The notes: a model not told the origin generated them from the letters alone. Counted from the stretch's first letter, positions 8,079-16,748 are shown. The stretch: 64,000 nt of DNA from Paenibacillus timonensis (GCF_009725205.1 NZ_WNZY01000003.1:293538-357537); one strand, 5' to 3'. Translations and numbers: made by a program.

Positions 8079-9530
8079 TTATCTATTATGCTCTATAAGC
8101 ATCTGCTTTGTAAAACCTAAGAAGTAAGTGAGCAAGAAGCCGGCCACATAGGAGATGATCAACCCGGATAAGTAACCGAGAATCGTCATGCCAATCCCCA
8201 TTGGACCTTGAATCAGTGGGATCAGGACGAGTCCGGAAGGACCGATCGCCACCGAGCCGACGAAATTCCCCGTCATCGCGAACAAGCCCAGCACCGCGCC
8301 GCCAAAACCACCGCCGAGACAAGCGGTCACAAACGGCCGGCCCAGAGGCAAGCTGACCCCGTAAATAAGCGGTTCGCCGATACCAAGGAACCCGACGGGC
8401 AAGGCCCCTTTGATCATATTACGCAATCGCGTGTTATGCTTCAGCTTGACATAAATGGCGATCGCCGAGCCGACCTGTCCCGCACCCGCCATGGCCAGAA
8501 TCGGCAGCAGAGCGGTGTATCCGACCTGAGAAATCAATTCGGCATGAATCGGAATCAGCGCCTGGTGCAAGCCGAACATGACCAGCGGCAGGAACAGCGA
8601 AGCTAGGGCGAATCCAGATAGTGGTCCGCCATGAGCCAACAGCCAAGTTGTTACCTGTCCGATGCCCTGGGAGATAATCCCGCTGACCGGCATCAGGAAG
8701 AACACGGTAACCAGGCCTGCGATCAACAGCGAAATGGTAGGAGTGACGATGATATCAATTGCAGCCGGCATCCGCTTACGGATCCATTTTTCCAGCAAAG
8801 AAATGAATCCTGCGGCCAAAATCGCCCCGATGATTCCGCCCTGCCCCGCGTTAAGCTTAATTTCACCAAACAGGGGGTAGGTGTAGGAGATATTCGCCAC
8901 CGCCGGTGCGACGATAATCGCCGCCACGGCTCCGCCGAGCGCTGGCGTACCTCCGAACTCTTTCGCGGCGTTCACCCCGGCAAAGATCGTCAAATACCCG
9001 AAGAACGCCGAGCCAATCACGCTAATAATCGGTTGGAGCGTAAGCAGCCAGTCTGCAGCGTTCCCGGAGGTAACCAGGTTGTTGATCAAACCGGCGATGC
9101 CGTTGATAATCCCCGCTCCCACCAAGGCAGGAATCAATGGAATAAAGATATTGCCGATTTTCCGCAAGAAATTTTTGAAAGGAGTGTTGTTCTTCTGCTT
9201 GAGCTCCGCCTTGATGTCGGAGCCTTCGCGGAACGGCGTCGTTTTGCCGCCAGCTGCTGTCCCGTCGCCGCCATTCCCCTCCGCTTGCAGAAGCTTACCG
9301 AACTCCTCTGCGACCTTGTTGACAACACCCGGCCCGAGAATAACTTGATACGTCTCGTCATCAACCACACCAAGTACCCCATCGATCTGTTTGAGCCCAG
9401 TCTCATCGATCCGGCTGCGATCCAGGACCGAAACGCGCAACCGGGTCATGCAGTTCGTAAATTGCTCCACATTGCCGGAACCGCCGATGGATTCCATAAT
9501 CCGTTTTGCCATGCTTTCAAATTTGCTCAT
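8079..9530 (-). CDS. murP: PTS EIIBC component, N-acetylmuramic acid-type
   Basis: A 483-residue phosphotransferase permease that imports and phosphorylates its sugar. The EIIB domain (about 1-80) has the phospho-acceptor Cys27 in FTNCMTRLRV; a polar linker (about 85-115) leads to a membrane EIIC domain with about ten hydrophobic segments and GIGEPLIYGV near residue 385. There is no EIIA domain, so it must borrow one from another PTS. The substrate is inferred from its position between murQ and murR; by sequence alone it is a glucose/GlcNAc/sucrose-superfamily EIIBC. Confidence 0.88.
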   Translation of the reverse strand: MSKFESMAKRIMESIGGSGNVEQFTNCMTRLRVSVLDRSRIDETGLKQIDGVLGVVDDETYQVILGPGVVNKVAEEFGKLLQAEGNGGDGTAAGGKTTPFREGSDIKAELKQKNNTPFKNFLRKIGNIFIPLIPALVGAGIINGIAGLINNLVTSGNAADWLLTLQPIISVIGSAFFGYLTIFAGVNAAKEFGGTPALGGAVAAIIVAPAVANISYTYPLFGEIKLNAGQGGIIGAILAAGFISLLEKWIRKRMPAAIDIIVTPTISLLIAGLVTVFFLMPVSGIISQGIGQVTTWLLAHGGPLSGFALASLFLPLVMFGLHQALIPIHAELISQVGYTALLPILAMAGAGQVGSAIAIYVKLKHNTRLRNMIKGALPVGFLGIGEPLIYGVSLPLGRPFVTACLGGGFGGAVLGLFAMTGNFVGSVAIGPSGLVLIPLIQGPMGIGMTILGYLSGLIISYVAGFLLTYFLGFTKQMLIEHNR

Positions 9531-9572
9531 TGGGAAGCCTCCTGCCCCTATGGGATGGTCTTATTTGTTTCT

Positions 9573-10472
9573 TCACTGCATCGTAGACTTCGCAGCCTTA
9601 CCGATAAACCCGTGGCTCTGCTCCAATTTTTCCAAGGCCACCGCATACGTGCATCCCGTCAAGATCATCAGGATCGCCGGTTTCGGTTTCCCCTCGGCAA
9701 GGTCCAAGGCGTTTTCAGCGGTAGAGACATCGCAACCGGTCGCCTCCATGACGATTCGCTTCGCCCGATCCGCCAGCTTCTCATTGGTGGGCTGAACATC
9801 AACCATCAAATTGCCGTATACCTTACCTAAGCCGATCATCGAGGCCGTAGACAGCATATTGCAGACCAGTTTCTGCGAGGTTCCTGCCTTGAGCCGAGTC
9901 GACCCGGTCAATACTTCAGGACCGTTCTCAATCTCGATAGCAATGTCGGAAATGGAGCTGATCGCTGCATTCTTGTTGCAGCTGATGCTAATCGCCTTAG
10001 CACCGATACGCTTGGCGTATTCCAATCCGCCGATCACGTAAGGCGTACGCCCGCTGGCAGCTAATCCGACGACTGCATCGTTTCCGGTAAGCCCGAGATT
10101 TTGCAGATCAACCATCCCCAGCTCGGCCCGATCCTCCGCTCCCTCAACAGCCTTGATAAAAGCGTTGCTTCCGCCAGCGATCAGCCCAACCACCTGGTCC
10201 GGGGAAGTCCCGAACGTTGGCGGACATTCCACCGCATCCAGCAACCCGATCCGTCCGCTTGTGCCGGCCCCCATATAAATCAGCCGGCCTCCTTTGCGGA
10301 GCGACTCGGTGATGGCTGCCACGGCCTCGGCGATTTTCGGAATCTCTTGGTTTACCGCTCCGGCTACCTTGGCATCTTCTTCATTCATCACCTTAAGCAA
10401 CTCGGTCACACCCATTTCGTCCAAGCGCATGGTCCGCTCGTTTCTTGCCTCGGTTGTCAGATTTTCCAACAT
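9573..10472 (-). CDS. murQ: N-acetylmuramic acid 6-phosphate etherase
   Basis: A 299-residue etherase that splits MurNAc-6-P into GlcNAc-6-P and D-lactate in cell-wall recycling. SIS-domain motifs are plain: GRLIYMGAGTSGRIG near residue 60, DAVECPPTFGT, and GSTRLKAGTSQKLVCNML near 190; the family signature Glu residues are present. It opens the operon murQ-murP-murR and has a good AAAGGAG ribosome site. B. subtilis also has nagZ and amiE in the locus; neither is here. Confidence 0.95.
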   Translation of the reverse strand: MLENLTTEARNERTMRLDEMGVTELLKVMNEEDAKVAGAVNQEIPKIAEAVAAITESLRKGGRLIYMGAGTSGRIGLLDAVECPPTFGTSPDQVVGLIAGGSNAFIKAVEGAEDRAELGMVDLQNLGLTGNDAVVGLAASGRTPYVIGGLEYAKRIGAKAISISCNKNAAISSISDIAIEIENGPEVLTGSTRLKAGTSQKLVCNMLSTASMIGLGKVYGNLMVDVQPTNEKLADRAKRIVMEATGCDVSTAENALDLAEGKPKPAILMILTGCTYAVALEKLEQSHGFIGKAAKSTMQ

Positions 10473-10490
10473 ATAGGTTACTCTCCTTTG

Positions 10491-10585
10491 TGTGGATCCA
10501 CATGGTTGTAATCGTTTTCGACTTGATTATAATGCAATTGAGATATTATTTCAACATATTATTTTATTGATGAAATTATATTTCA
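10491..10585 (-). promoter_or_regulatory. murQPR promoter and paired MurR-type palindromes
   Basis: Minus-strand TTGAAA (10549-10554), a 17-bp spacer and TATAAT (10526-10531) form a near-consensus sigma-A promoter. Two 15-bp palindromes of the form TGAAAT-N3-ATTTCA flank it: a perfect one at 10571-10585 and one with a single mismatch at 10539-10553 that covers the -35. Their centres are 32 bp apart. A separate 12-bp palindrome, TGTGGATCCACA (10491-10502), lies in the leader just before the ribosome site. Confidence 0.8.
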
Positions 10586-10613
10586 AGGCATGTTATTTAT
10601 TATTATTTTGGCG

Positions 10614-10646
10614 CAAAAAAACCGCCCGCATATCCCGCGAACGGTT
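10614..10646 (-). terminator. recG terminator
   Basis: Arms at 10620-10629 and 10637-10646 pair over 10 bp, two of them G-U pairs, followed leftward by seven T residues. It separates recG from the murQPR promoter. Confidence 0.85.
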
Positions 10647-10667
10647 CCATCCTTGCTAAATGTTTCG

Positions 10668-12716
10668 TTAGTCGATCAGCTCACCTTGAAAAATCTGCTC
10701 CCGCCGCAAATAATCCCGCAGCGGGCCGTATTCGGGCGACGTCCAGAAGGTCTCGCCCGCCACCAGCCGGGCGGCGTCGTCCCGCGCCGCCTCCAGCACC
10801 GCATAGTCGCTGACCATGTCCGCGACGCGAAAATCCGGCACGCCGCTTTGCTTCGTGCCGAAAAAATCCCCGGGACCGCGGAGCTCCAGGTCCCGCCGCG
10901 CCACCTCGAAGCCGTCGTCCGTGTCGGTCATGACCTTCATCCGCTCCTGACCGACCTCCGACTTCGGATCGGCGATGAGCACGCAATACGACGCGTGCTC
11001 TCCCCGGCCAACGCGCCCGCGCAGCTGGTGAAGCTGGGATAGGCCGAACCGGTCGGCATCCATCACAATCATCAGCGTGGCATTGGGTACGTCAACGCCG
11101 ACCTCGACGACGGTCGTCGAGACGAGCAGCTGCACCTCGTTCTCATAGAACGCGCGCATCACTTCGTCCTTCTCGGCCGCCGTCATCCGGCCGTGCAGCA
11201 ATCCGACCTTCATGTTCGGGAACGCCTGCTGCATCGACACATACAGGTCGATGGCATTCTGCACGTCCAGCTTGTCCGACTCCTCGATGAGCGGGCAAAT
11301 TACGTAGGCCTGACGGCCTTGCGACACCTCGCGATCAATAAAGCCAAGCACGCGGTCCATCATGCTGTGCTTCACCCAATAGGTCGTGATCGGCTTGCGC
11401 CCCTTCGGCCGCTCCGAGATCGTCGATACGTCCATGTCGCCAAAGGCGGTGATCGCGAGCGTGCGCGGAATCGGCGTGGCCGTCATCGTCAACACGTCAG
11501 GGTTAAAGCCTTTGCGCCGCAAAATACTGCGCTGATTAACGCCAAATCGATGTTGCTCGTCGGTAACCACCATACTGAGCGAACGAAAAAATACGTCCTC
11601 CTGAATCAACGCATGCGTGCCAACGATGATATCGGTGAGCCCCATTTGCAGGGAGCCAAGCAAATCCTTACGCTTGCGTCCCGTAATACTGCCGGTCAGC
11701 AAACCAACCGTGATGCCAAACGGTTCGAACAACCGGGTGAGCGAGCGCATATGCTGCTCGGCCAAAATTTCCGTCGGCACCATAAAAGCGCCCTGGTGCC
11801 CGGACTTCACCGCCGCGTACAGGGCAATTGCAGCAATGACCGTCTTGCCGGAGCCAACGTCTCCCTGCAGCAGCCGGTTCATACAGTAAGGCGAGCGCAT
11901 GTCCTGCAAAATTTCCAGCTCGACCTTCTTCTGCGCATCGGTGAGCTCAAACGGAAGGCTGCGCACAAATTCCCGAATCGTGGCGTTATCCACGACATGC
12001 GCCACCCCGTCCATGCGATCATGGTTCATCGCCCGATACGCCTGCAGCTTGAGCTGGAACAGGAACAGCTCCTCGTACACCATACGGCGTCGGGCGATTT
12101 GCCCCTCCTCGTTATCCTGCGGCTGATGCAGCCGCAGGATCGCCGCCTTGCGAGGCATCAGGCTGTATTTGCGCAACAGATCGGGCGGCAGATTCTCCGG
12201 GATCATCTCCCCATATTGCAGCAGCGCTTGTCCGATCGTTTTGCGCATCCAGGCCTGCGTGATTTTGCCGCCAACGGAATAGACCGGCTGCAGGCTGCCG
12301 CTGCGCAGCGTCCCCCGGTCGGGAAACTCCGAATCCGTCACGGTGAGCTGGCTCCGGCGCATATCCCATTTTCCGGTTAAAACAATCTCTCGCCCCGTCG
12401 TCAACTGGTCCTTGAGGAAATGACGGTTAAACCACGTCGCCGTAAACATCCAGTCTTCCGCGACCATTTTGCACGTGAGCCGCGATTTTCGACCGTACCG
12501 TTGGAGTACCGGCAAGCCCATGATTTTTGCCTGTACCGTCACCTTGTCCCCATCTTTGACTTCCGTCAGGGAGCGCAGCCGGTAGTCCTCGTACCGGAAC
12601 GGATAATATTCGATCAAATCATTCACCGTAAAGATGCCAAAGGCGTGAAGCTCTTCTTGCTTAAGAGCGCTCACGCCGCTAACTTGCTTTACGGGGATGT
12701 TATGCAAATCCATCAC
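10668..12716 (-). CDS. recG: ATP-dependent DNA helicase RecG
   Basis: A 682-residue branch-migration helicase that remodels stalled forks. An N-terminal wedge/OB domain (about 1-250) precedes superfamily 2 motifs: LLQGDVGSGKT (Walker A, about residue 285), TDEQHRFG (DEQH, about 390), TATPIPRT, and QLRGRVGRG (motif VI, about 575). The TRG-type C-terminus is present. Length matches B. subtilis RecG (682). It lies downstream of the repeat-rich spacer, not directly against degV, so it probably has its own promoter. Confidence 0.97.
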   Translation of the reverse strand: MMDLHNIPVKQVSGVSALKQEELHAFGIFTVNDLIEYYPFRYEDYRLRSLTEVKDGDKVTVQAKIMGLPVLQRYGRKSRLTCKMVAEDWMFTATWFNRHFLKDQLTTGREIVLTGKWDMRRSQLTVTDSEFPDRGTLRSGSLQPVYSVGGKITQAWMRKTIGQALLQYGEMIPENLPPDLLRKYSLMPRKAAILRLHQPQDNEEGQIARRRMVYEELFLFQLKLQAYRAMNHDRMDGVAHVVDNATIREFVRSLPFELTDAQKKVELEILQDMRSPYCMNRLLQGDVGSGKTVIAAIALYAAVKSGHQGAFMVPTEILAEQHMRSLTRLFEPFGITVGLLTGSITGRKRKDLLGSLQMGLTDIIVGTHALIQEDVFFRSLSMVVTDEQHRFGVNQRSILRRKGFNPDVLTMTATPIPRTLAITAFGDMDVSTISERPKGRKPITTYWVKHSMMDRVLGFIDREVSQGRQAYVICPLIEESDKLDVQNAIDLYVSMQQAFPNMKVGLLHGRMTAAEKDEVMRAFYENEVQLLVSTTVVEVGVDVPNATLMIVMDADRFGLSQLHQLRGRVGRGEHASYCVLIADPKSEVGQERMKVMTDTDDGFEVARRDLELRGPGDFFGTKQSGVPDFRVADMVSDYAVLEAARDDAARLVAGETFWTSPEYGPLRDYLRREQIFQGELID

Positions 12717-12740
12717 ACCAAATCCCCCACTTTATAGAGG

Positions 12741-12826
12741 TAGTTCAAAAAGTCATCCTTGGATCATGAAGCACCAGCGAGGAAGCCATTTCGGCGTCGA
12801 ATCTTGAATTCACCCGGGCCTTCCGT
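12741..12826. repeat. 86-bp direct repeat, copy 1
   Basis: Identical over 86 bp to copy 2 at 12927-13012. Copy 1 lies inside a longer unit bounded by the inverted repeats GTTCAAAAAG (12743-12752) and CTTTTTGAAC (12903-12912). Inside it, TTGGATcaTGAAGC near the left end is partly mirrored by GCTTCATCCAA near the right end. It encodes no protein. The unit of about 170 bp resembles a small non-autonomous inverted-repeat element; no target duplication is obvious. Confidence 0.85.
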
Positions 12827-12926
12827 TGCTCACGTAGCTTACAGCTACGCTCCGCTACTCACTCCCTAGCTTCATCCAACCTTCTCGATGCTACAATCCT
12901 GCCTTTTTGAACCTCCATTGAAACAG

Positions 12927-13012
12927 TAGTTCAAAAAGTCATCCTTGGATCATGAAGCACCAGCGAGGAAGCCATTTCGGCGTCGAATCTTGAATTCACC
13001 CGGGCCTTCCGT
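12927..13012. repeat. 86-bp direct repeat, copy 2 (right end missing)
   Basis: Identical to copy 1 up to 13012, after which the sequences diverge. The right inverted repeat found with copy 1 is absent, and the copy runs instead into the TAACGGAAC array. It looks like a truncated or recombined second insertion. Confidence 0.85.
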
Positions 13013-13036
13013 GAACTTCACGTACTACCAGCAGTC

Positions 13037-13222
13037 CTAACGGAACTGAGAGACGCTATTTGTCTGTTCTTGAGGCGTTTTCTACAGCTAACGGAACCAG
13101 GAGACCTTATATCGACCGATAGCAGCAAATTAGCCGCCATTAGAGCCAAATAAGGTCTTTGAGTTCCGTTACCTTGGGAAATAGCCGGGAAATGGGCAAA
13201 TAAGGGCTCTCTGTTCCGTTAG
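13037..13222. repeat. Four-unit TAACGGAAC array, two direct and two inverted
   Basis: TAACGGAAC occurs at 13038-13046 and 13089-13097, and its complement GTTCCGTTA at 13163-13171 and 13213-13221. Within each orientation the spacing is 50-51 bp. Units share a further AGACCTTAT-like tract. The inner two units form a long imperfect palindrome: the outer 22 bases of each side match at 18 positions. No protein is encoded across it. Confidence 0.8.
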
Positions 13223-13249
13223 AATCCGTTCCGCCGTGCTTCCGGACAA

Positions 13250-14134
13250 TCACTTCGCCGGCCAAATAAACGTCGCTACAGTACCCGGACCGACATGCGT
13301 GCCAACGACCGCGCCGATACTGGTGCGGACGATTTCGTGCAACGTGAAGTGTTGGCGTAACATCTCCAGAATCTCCTCGGACCCTTCCGGATTCACGCAG
13401 TCGCAAACGGCGACGTTGATATCTTTCACCCCACCGAAATCGTTCACGAACAATTCGATGACACGGGACACCGCCTTCTTACGGCCTCGGACCTTATCGA
13501 CAGCGTAGATGACGCCCTCCTGGTCCACCGACAGAATCGGCTTGATGTTCAGCAACGTGCCCAGAATCGCAGCAGCTTTGCCGATCCGTCCGCCCTTTTG
13601 CAAATACTCCAGCGAATCAACGAGAAAATACAGTCGCCGAGCTTTTCCTAACCGTTCAACCTCCGCCTGAATCTCTTCGACCGAAGCCCCTTGCTTCGCC
13701 ATCCGTGCGGCATGCACAACCTGAAGGCCAAAGCCGTATGTCGCGCACAGCGAGTCAATTACCGTTACGTCTACGGGGTGCCCCAATTCCTCCTCCAGCA
13801 TCTCCTTGGCAAGCACGGCGGATTGATAGGTCCCGCTCATCCCCGAGGAGATATGGATTGAAATGATTGGCGAACCCGGATAGGCCGCTAGTAGGTTGCG
13901 GTAAACCTCCACATACTGGGAGGGTGAGGTTTGCGACGTCGTTGGCAGGTCCTTTGACTTCGTTAACTTGTCGTAGAACTCTTCCGCCGTGATGTCGATG
14001 CCTTCGAGATAAGATTGGTCACCGAAGGCGAGCCGCATCGGAACGATATGAATACCGTATTCCGACACCGTCTCCTGCGGGATATCCGACGTACTGTCGG
14101 CAATGATGACAGCCTGATTCATAGGTATCTTCAT
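13250..14134 (-). CDS. DegV-family fatty-acid-binding protein
   Basis: A 294-residue DegV fold protein. AVIIADSTSDIP near the N-terminus, LPTTSQTSPSQY near residue 70 and SIHISSGMSGTYQSA near 105 are family hallmarks; the Thr/Ser residues contact the bound fatty acid. Known FakB proteins present a fatty acid to FakA for phosphorylation. It lies 13 bp downstream of fakA, which supports a FakB role. GAGGAGAGG precedes the ATG closely; the ATG four codons later is an alternative start. Confidence 0.9.
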   Translation of the reverse strand: MKIPMNQAVIIADSTSDIPQETVSEYGIHIVPMRLAFGDQSYLEGIDITAEEFYDKLTKSKDLPTTSQTSPSQYVEVYRNLLAAYPGSPIISIHISSGMSGTYQSAVLAKEMLEEELGHPVDVTVIDSLCATYGFGLQVVHAARMAKQGASVEEIQAEVERLGKARRLYFLVDSLEYLQKGGRIGKAAAILGTLLNIKPILSVDQEGVIYAVDKVRGRKKAVSRVIELFVNDFGGVKDINVAVCDCVNPEGSEEILEMLRQHFTLHEIVRTSIGAVVGTHVGPGTVATFIWPAK

Positions 14135-14147
14135 CCTCTCCTCGGGA

Positions 14148-15920
14148 TCAGGATTCTACCGAAAATAAATAATAATAAATCGGTTGTCCGCCGTTATGGA
14201 CCTCGACTTCGACGTCAGGATACTCCTCATGAATCCAGCCCACCAATGCGTCTGTCATTGCTCCGTCGGCTTCCTCACCGGCCAGAACCGTCACAATTTC
14301 GTCGCCCCCGGCCAACATCTTAGCCAGCAAACCCTGGCTTGTTTCCAACAGGCCTTCTTCGGTTGCTACGATCTTGGAATCGGCGATGCCGATATAGTGG
14401 CCGGCCGTAATTTCCAAATCGTCGAACATGGTGTCGCGAACCGCATACGTGACTTGGCCCGTCTTCACATGTTGTACGGCGTTCTGCATGTTATCCTGAT
14501 TGGACTCCACGCTTTCTTCCTCTTGGAAAGCAAACGCTGCGGCAATCCCCTGCGGGATACTCTTGCTAGGGATAACGGTAACGCTGCGTTCCCCTTCAAG
14601 CAAATCGCGCGCTTGCTGAGCGGCCAAGATAATATTGGAGTTGTTCGGCAACACAAACACGTGCTGAGCCGAAATCGATTGGATCGCCTTAACGAAATCC
14701 TCGGTGCTCGGGTTCATCGTTTGCCCACCGGACAAAACGACATCGACACCCAGGCTGGTGAAGATTTCCGAAATGCCTTGGCCCGAAGCAACGGCGATAA
14801 ATCCATAAGGTGCCAGCTCATCGGCAGGCAAACTCGCTGGATCGACGAGGCGTGAAGGTTCTACCGGGACTTCGGCAAACAGCTCCGGCATCGGTGCTGC
14901 GTCCATGCCCGCGATCAACAGATCACGGTGCTGCTCGCGCATATTCAAAATATGAATTTGAGTAATTTCACCGTAACGAAGCGCCAAATTCAGCACATCA
15001 CCCGGTGTTTTGGAATGGACGTGGACCTTAATGATCTCGTCGTCCGCAATCACGATAATCGAATCGCCATTGACTGAAAGCGCTTTCCGGAACTGATCCT
15101 CGTCAAAAACAGCATTCTTAATTTCGCCGATCGTTCGATTAATGAAAAATTCCATGTCATACAAGAATTCAATATCCTCGGTTTCCAGCTTTGCTTGTGC
15201 CGAAGCCGGGACATGTATCGGTGCAGCGACTGGCGTGTGAAGTTCCGGTTTGGCGATGGCCGCGGGGGCTTGTCCTAAAGTCGCTGCAGCCTCGCTGCTG
15301 GCACCTCCGGTCAACCACTGCAAGAATCCTTCATAAATATAAACAAGTCCTTGACCGCCCGAATCCACGACGCCAACCTGTTTCAACACCGGCAACAGCT
15401 CCGGCGTACCCGCGAGCGCTTCCTTCGCTTTGGCCAGCACCTCGGTCATCAATTCCGTGATATCCGTTGTTCTGCGCGCATAATATACGGCATGCTTGGC
15501 AGCTTCCTTGGCCACCGTCAGAATGGTCCCTTCCACCGGTTTGACGACCGCTTTGTAGGCGGTATCCACCCCGCTTTGCAAAGCAGCGGCAAATTGAACG
15601 GTATTCATTTCTTCTAACGAAGCGGCATAACGGCTAAACCCGCGGAACAGCTGGGACAAGATGACGCCAGAGTTCCCGCGTGCGCCCATCAAGAGGCCCT
15701 TGGATAAAGTGGCTGCTCTGCTGCCTAAACCTCCGGTTCCATGGTTTTTCAATTCCGTTACGCCAGCGGTCATCGTCAAATTCATATTCGTACCGGTGTC
15801 CCCATCGGGTACCGGGAATACGTTTAGAGAATTGACGTGTTCAGCATGCTCCGTGAGCCGCTGCGCACCGACCAATACCATAGCGGTGAAATCTGTTCCA
15901 GTTAAAGAACGCTTACTCAA
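14148..15920 (-). CDS. fakA: Fatty acid kinase catalytic subunit (YloV/DAK2)
   Basis: A 590-residue FakA-type kinase. The N-terminal DhaL/DAK2 domain (about 1-200) binds ATP-Mg through NVFPVPDGDTGTNM and GARGNSGVILSQ. A middle domain (about 235-330) and a C-terminal FakB-like domain follow. The enzyme phosphorylates fatty acids delivered by DegV/FakB proteins, feeding the PlsX/PlsY route. The start codon is TTG at 15920, with AGGAAGGGG 8 bp upstream; no better ATG is nearby. The gene lies between yloU and degV. Confidence 0.93.
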   Translation of the reverse strand: MSKRSLTGTDFTAMVLVGAQRLTEHAEHVNSLNVFPVPDGDTGTNMNLTMTAGVTELKNHGTGGLGSRAATLSKGLLMGARGNSGVILSQLFRGFSRYAASLEEMNTVQFAAALQSGVDTAYKAVVKPVEGTILTVAKEAAKHAVYYARRTTDITELMTEVLAKAKEALAGTPELLPVLKQVGVVDSGGQGLVYIYEGFLQWLTGGASSEAAATLGQAPAAIAKPELHTPVAAPIHVPASAQAKLETEDIEFLYDMEFFINRTIGEIKNAVFDEDQFRKALSVNGDSIIVIADDEIIKVHVHSKTPGDVLNLALRYGEITQIHILNMREQHRDLLIAGMDAAPMPELFAEVPVEPSRLVDPASLPADELAPYGFIAVASGQGISEIFTSLGVDVVLSGGQTMNPSTEDFVKAIQSISAQHVFVLPNNSNIILAAQQARDLLEGERSVTVIPSKSIPQGIAAAFAFQEEESVESNQDNMQNAVQHVKTGQVTYAVRDTMFDDLEITAGHYIGIADSKIVATEEGLLETSQGLLAKMLAGGDEIVTVLAGEEADGAMTDALVGWIHEEYPDVEVEVHNGGQPIYYYLFSVES

Positions 15921-15935
15921 TGAAAATTCCCCTTC

Positions 15936-16295
15936 CTAGCTTGATACGCGTACGTCTTGGACTACGATATTCACCTGATCCACTTCGAGTCCAACGATTT
16001 CATTCAATACGTATTTCACTTTGAGCTGTATGTTGTGTGCGACCTCGGAAATTTTCGTGCCATAACTGACTATAATATAAAGATGAATAGCTAATCGATG
16101 ATTATCCAGGTTCACTTCCACACCCCGGGCCAAGTTCTCTCGCCCCAGCAATTCGGCAATACCGTCCTTCAACTGTTTTCGGCTTGCCATTCCTACCAGT
16201 CCATAACACTCCATGGCGGCCGATCCGGCGATAACCTTGATGGCTTCCTCCGAAATATCGATTCGTCCATATTCGGTCGTAAGATTCACAGCCAC
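15936..16295 (-). CDS. yloU: Asp23/Gls24-family protein YloU
   Basis: A 119-residue alkaline-shock-type envelope protein. The start is the GTG at 16295, with AAGGAG about 10 bp upstream; the longer upstream reading lacks this support. LTTEYGRIDISEEAIKVIAG and the C-terminal LEVDQVNIVVQDVRV are typical of the family. It is first in yloU-fakA-degV and divergent from rpmB, as in B. subtilis. In other species related proteins sit near the membrane; the precise role is unclear. Confidence 0.88.
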   Translation of the reverse strand: MAVNLTTEYGRIDISEEAIKVIAGSAAMECYGLVGMASRKQLKDGIAELLGRENLARGVEVNLDNHRLAIHLYIIVSYGTKISEVAHNIQLKVKYVLNEIVGLEVDQVNIVVQDVRVSS

Positions 16296-16374
16296 GCCAA
16301 CCTCACTCCTTCCATAGAAATTATTATGGACTAAACTATATTGTACTATAAGAACAGAGAGAAATAAATAAAAG

Positions 16375-16423
16375 AGTCCAACGTCAATATCTGTTGACGG
16401 GGCTTTTTTTACTGTGATATTAT
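16375..16423 (+). promoter_or_regulatory. Hairpin with T-tract overlapping a candidate rpmB promoter
   Basis: CGTCAA (16382-16387) and TTGACG (16394-16399) form a stem extended by AGTCC/GGGCT arms and followed rightward by seven T residues. The right arm TTGACG also serves as a possible -35, with TATTAT 18 bp on (16418-16423). It lies between the divergent genes yloU and rpmB, about 80 bp before rpmB, so it could be an attenuator or simply a transcription barrier. Confidence 0.5.
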
Positions 16424-16505
16424 ATTTAAGTATTGTCAATAACCGTGATTTGAAGAGAAACTGTTATTTTCAAGACAGTGTGTACTGGAACAGGAGGTGT
16501 AATGA

Positions 16506-16694
16506 ATGGCTCGCAAATGTTATGTGACTGGCAAGAAGCCAGGCAGCGGTAACCATGTATCTCACGCAAACAATCGCAATCGGCGCTCTTGGGGCGTAAA
16601 CGTGCAGAAGGTCCGGATCTTGGTAGACGGCAAACCGAAACGCGTATACGTCAGCACTCGGGCTTTGAAATCCGGTAAAGTGACCCGCGTGTAA
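16506..16694 (+). CDS. rpmB: Ribosomal protein L28
   Basis: A 62-residue basic protein with the bL28 sequence pattern: [20 protein letters not shown], then [13 protein letters not shown]. The start has ACAGGAGG upstream. Only Cys5 remains, so it is of the zinc-independent form. It is transcribed divergently from yloU and convergently with spoVM, the B. subtilis arrangement. Confidence 0.97.
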   Translation: MARKCYVTGKKPGSGNHVSHANNRNRRSWGVNVQKVRILVDGKPKRVYVSTRALKSGKVTRV

Positions 16695-16715
16695 TGGCTC
16701 GGGACGAACTATAGA

Positions 16716-16748
16716 CAAAAAGCACCTTTTCCTATGGAGGTGCTTTTT
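16716..16748 (+). terminator. rpmB terminator
   Basis: AGCACCT (16721-16727) pairs with AGGTGCT (16738-16744), flanked by A5 and T6 tracts, so it may work in both directions. Confidence 0.9.

Noticed and set aside
8631..9830. 399-residue plus-strand frame antisense to murP
   Set aside because: Composition typical of antisense reading of a membrane protein; murP has the EIIB Cys and EIIC helices.
12741..13222. CRISPR array
   Set aside because: The 86-bp copies are too long and too few, and the 9-bp motif changes orientation; there are no cas genes.
13140..13406. Short frames within the TAACGGAAC array
   Set aside because: They run across repeat units and into degV in another frame, with no ribosome site.
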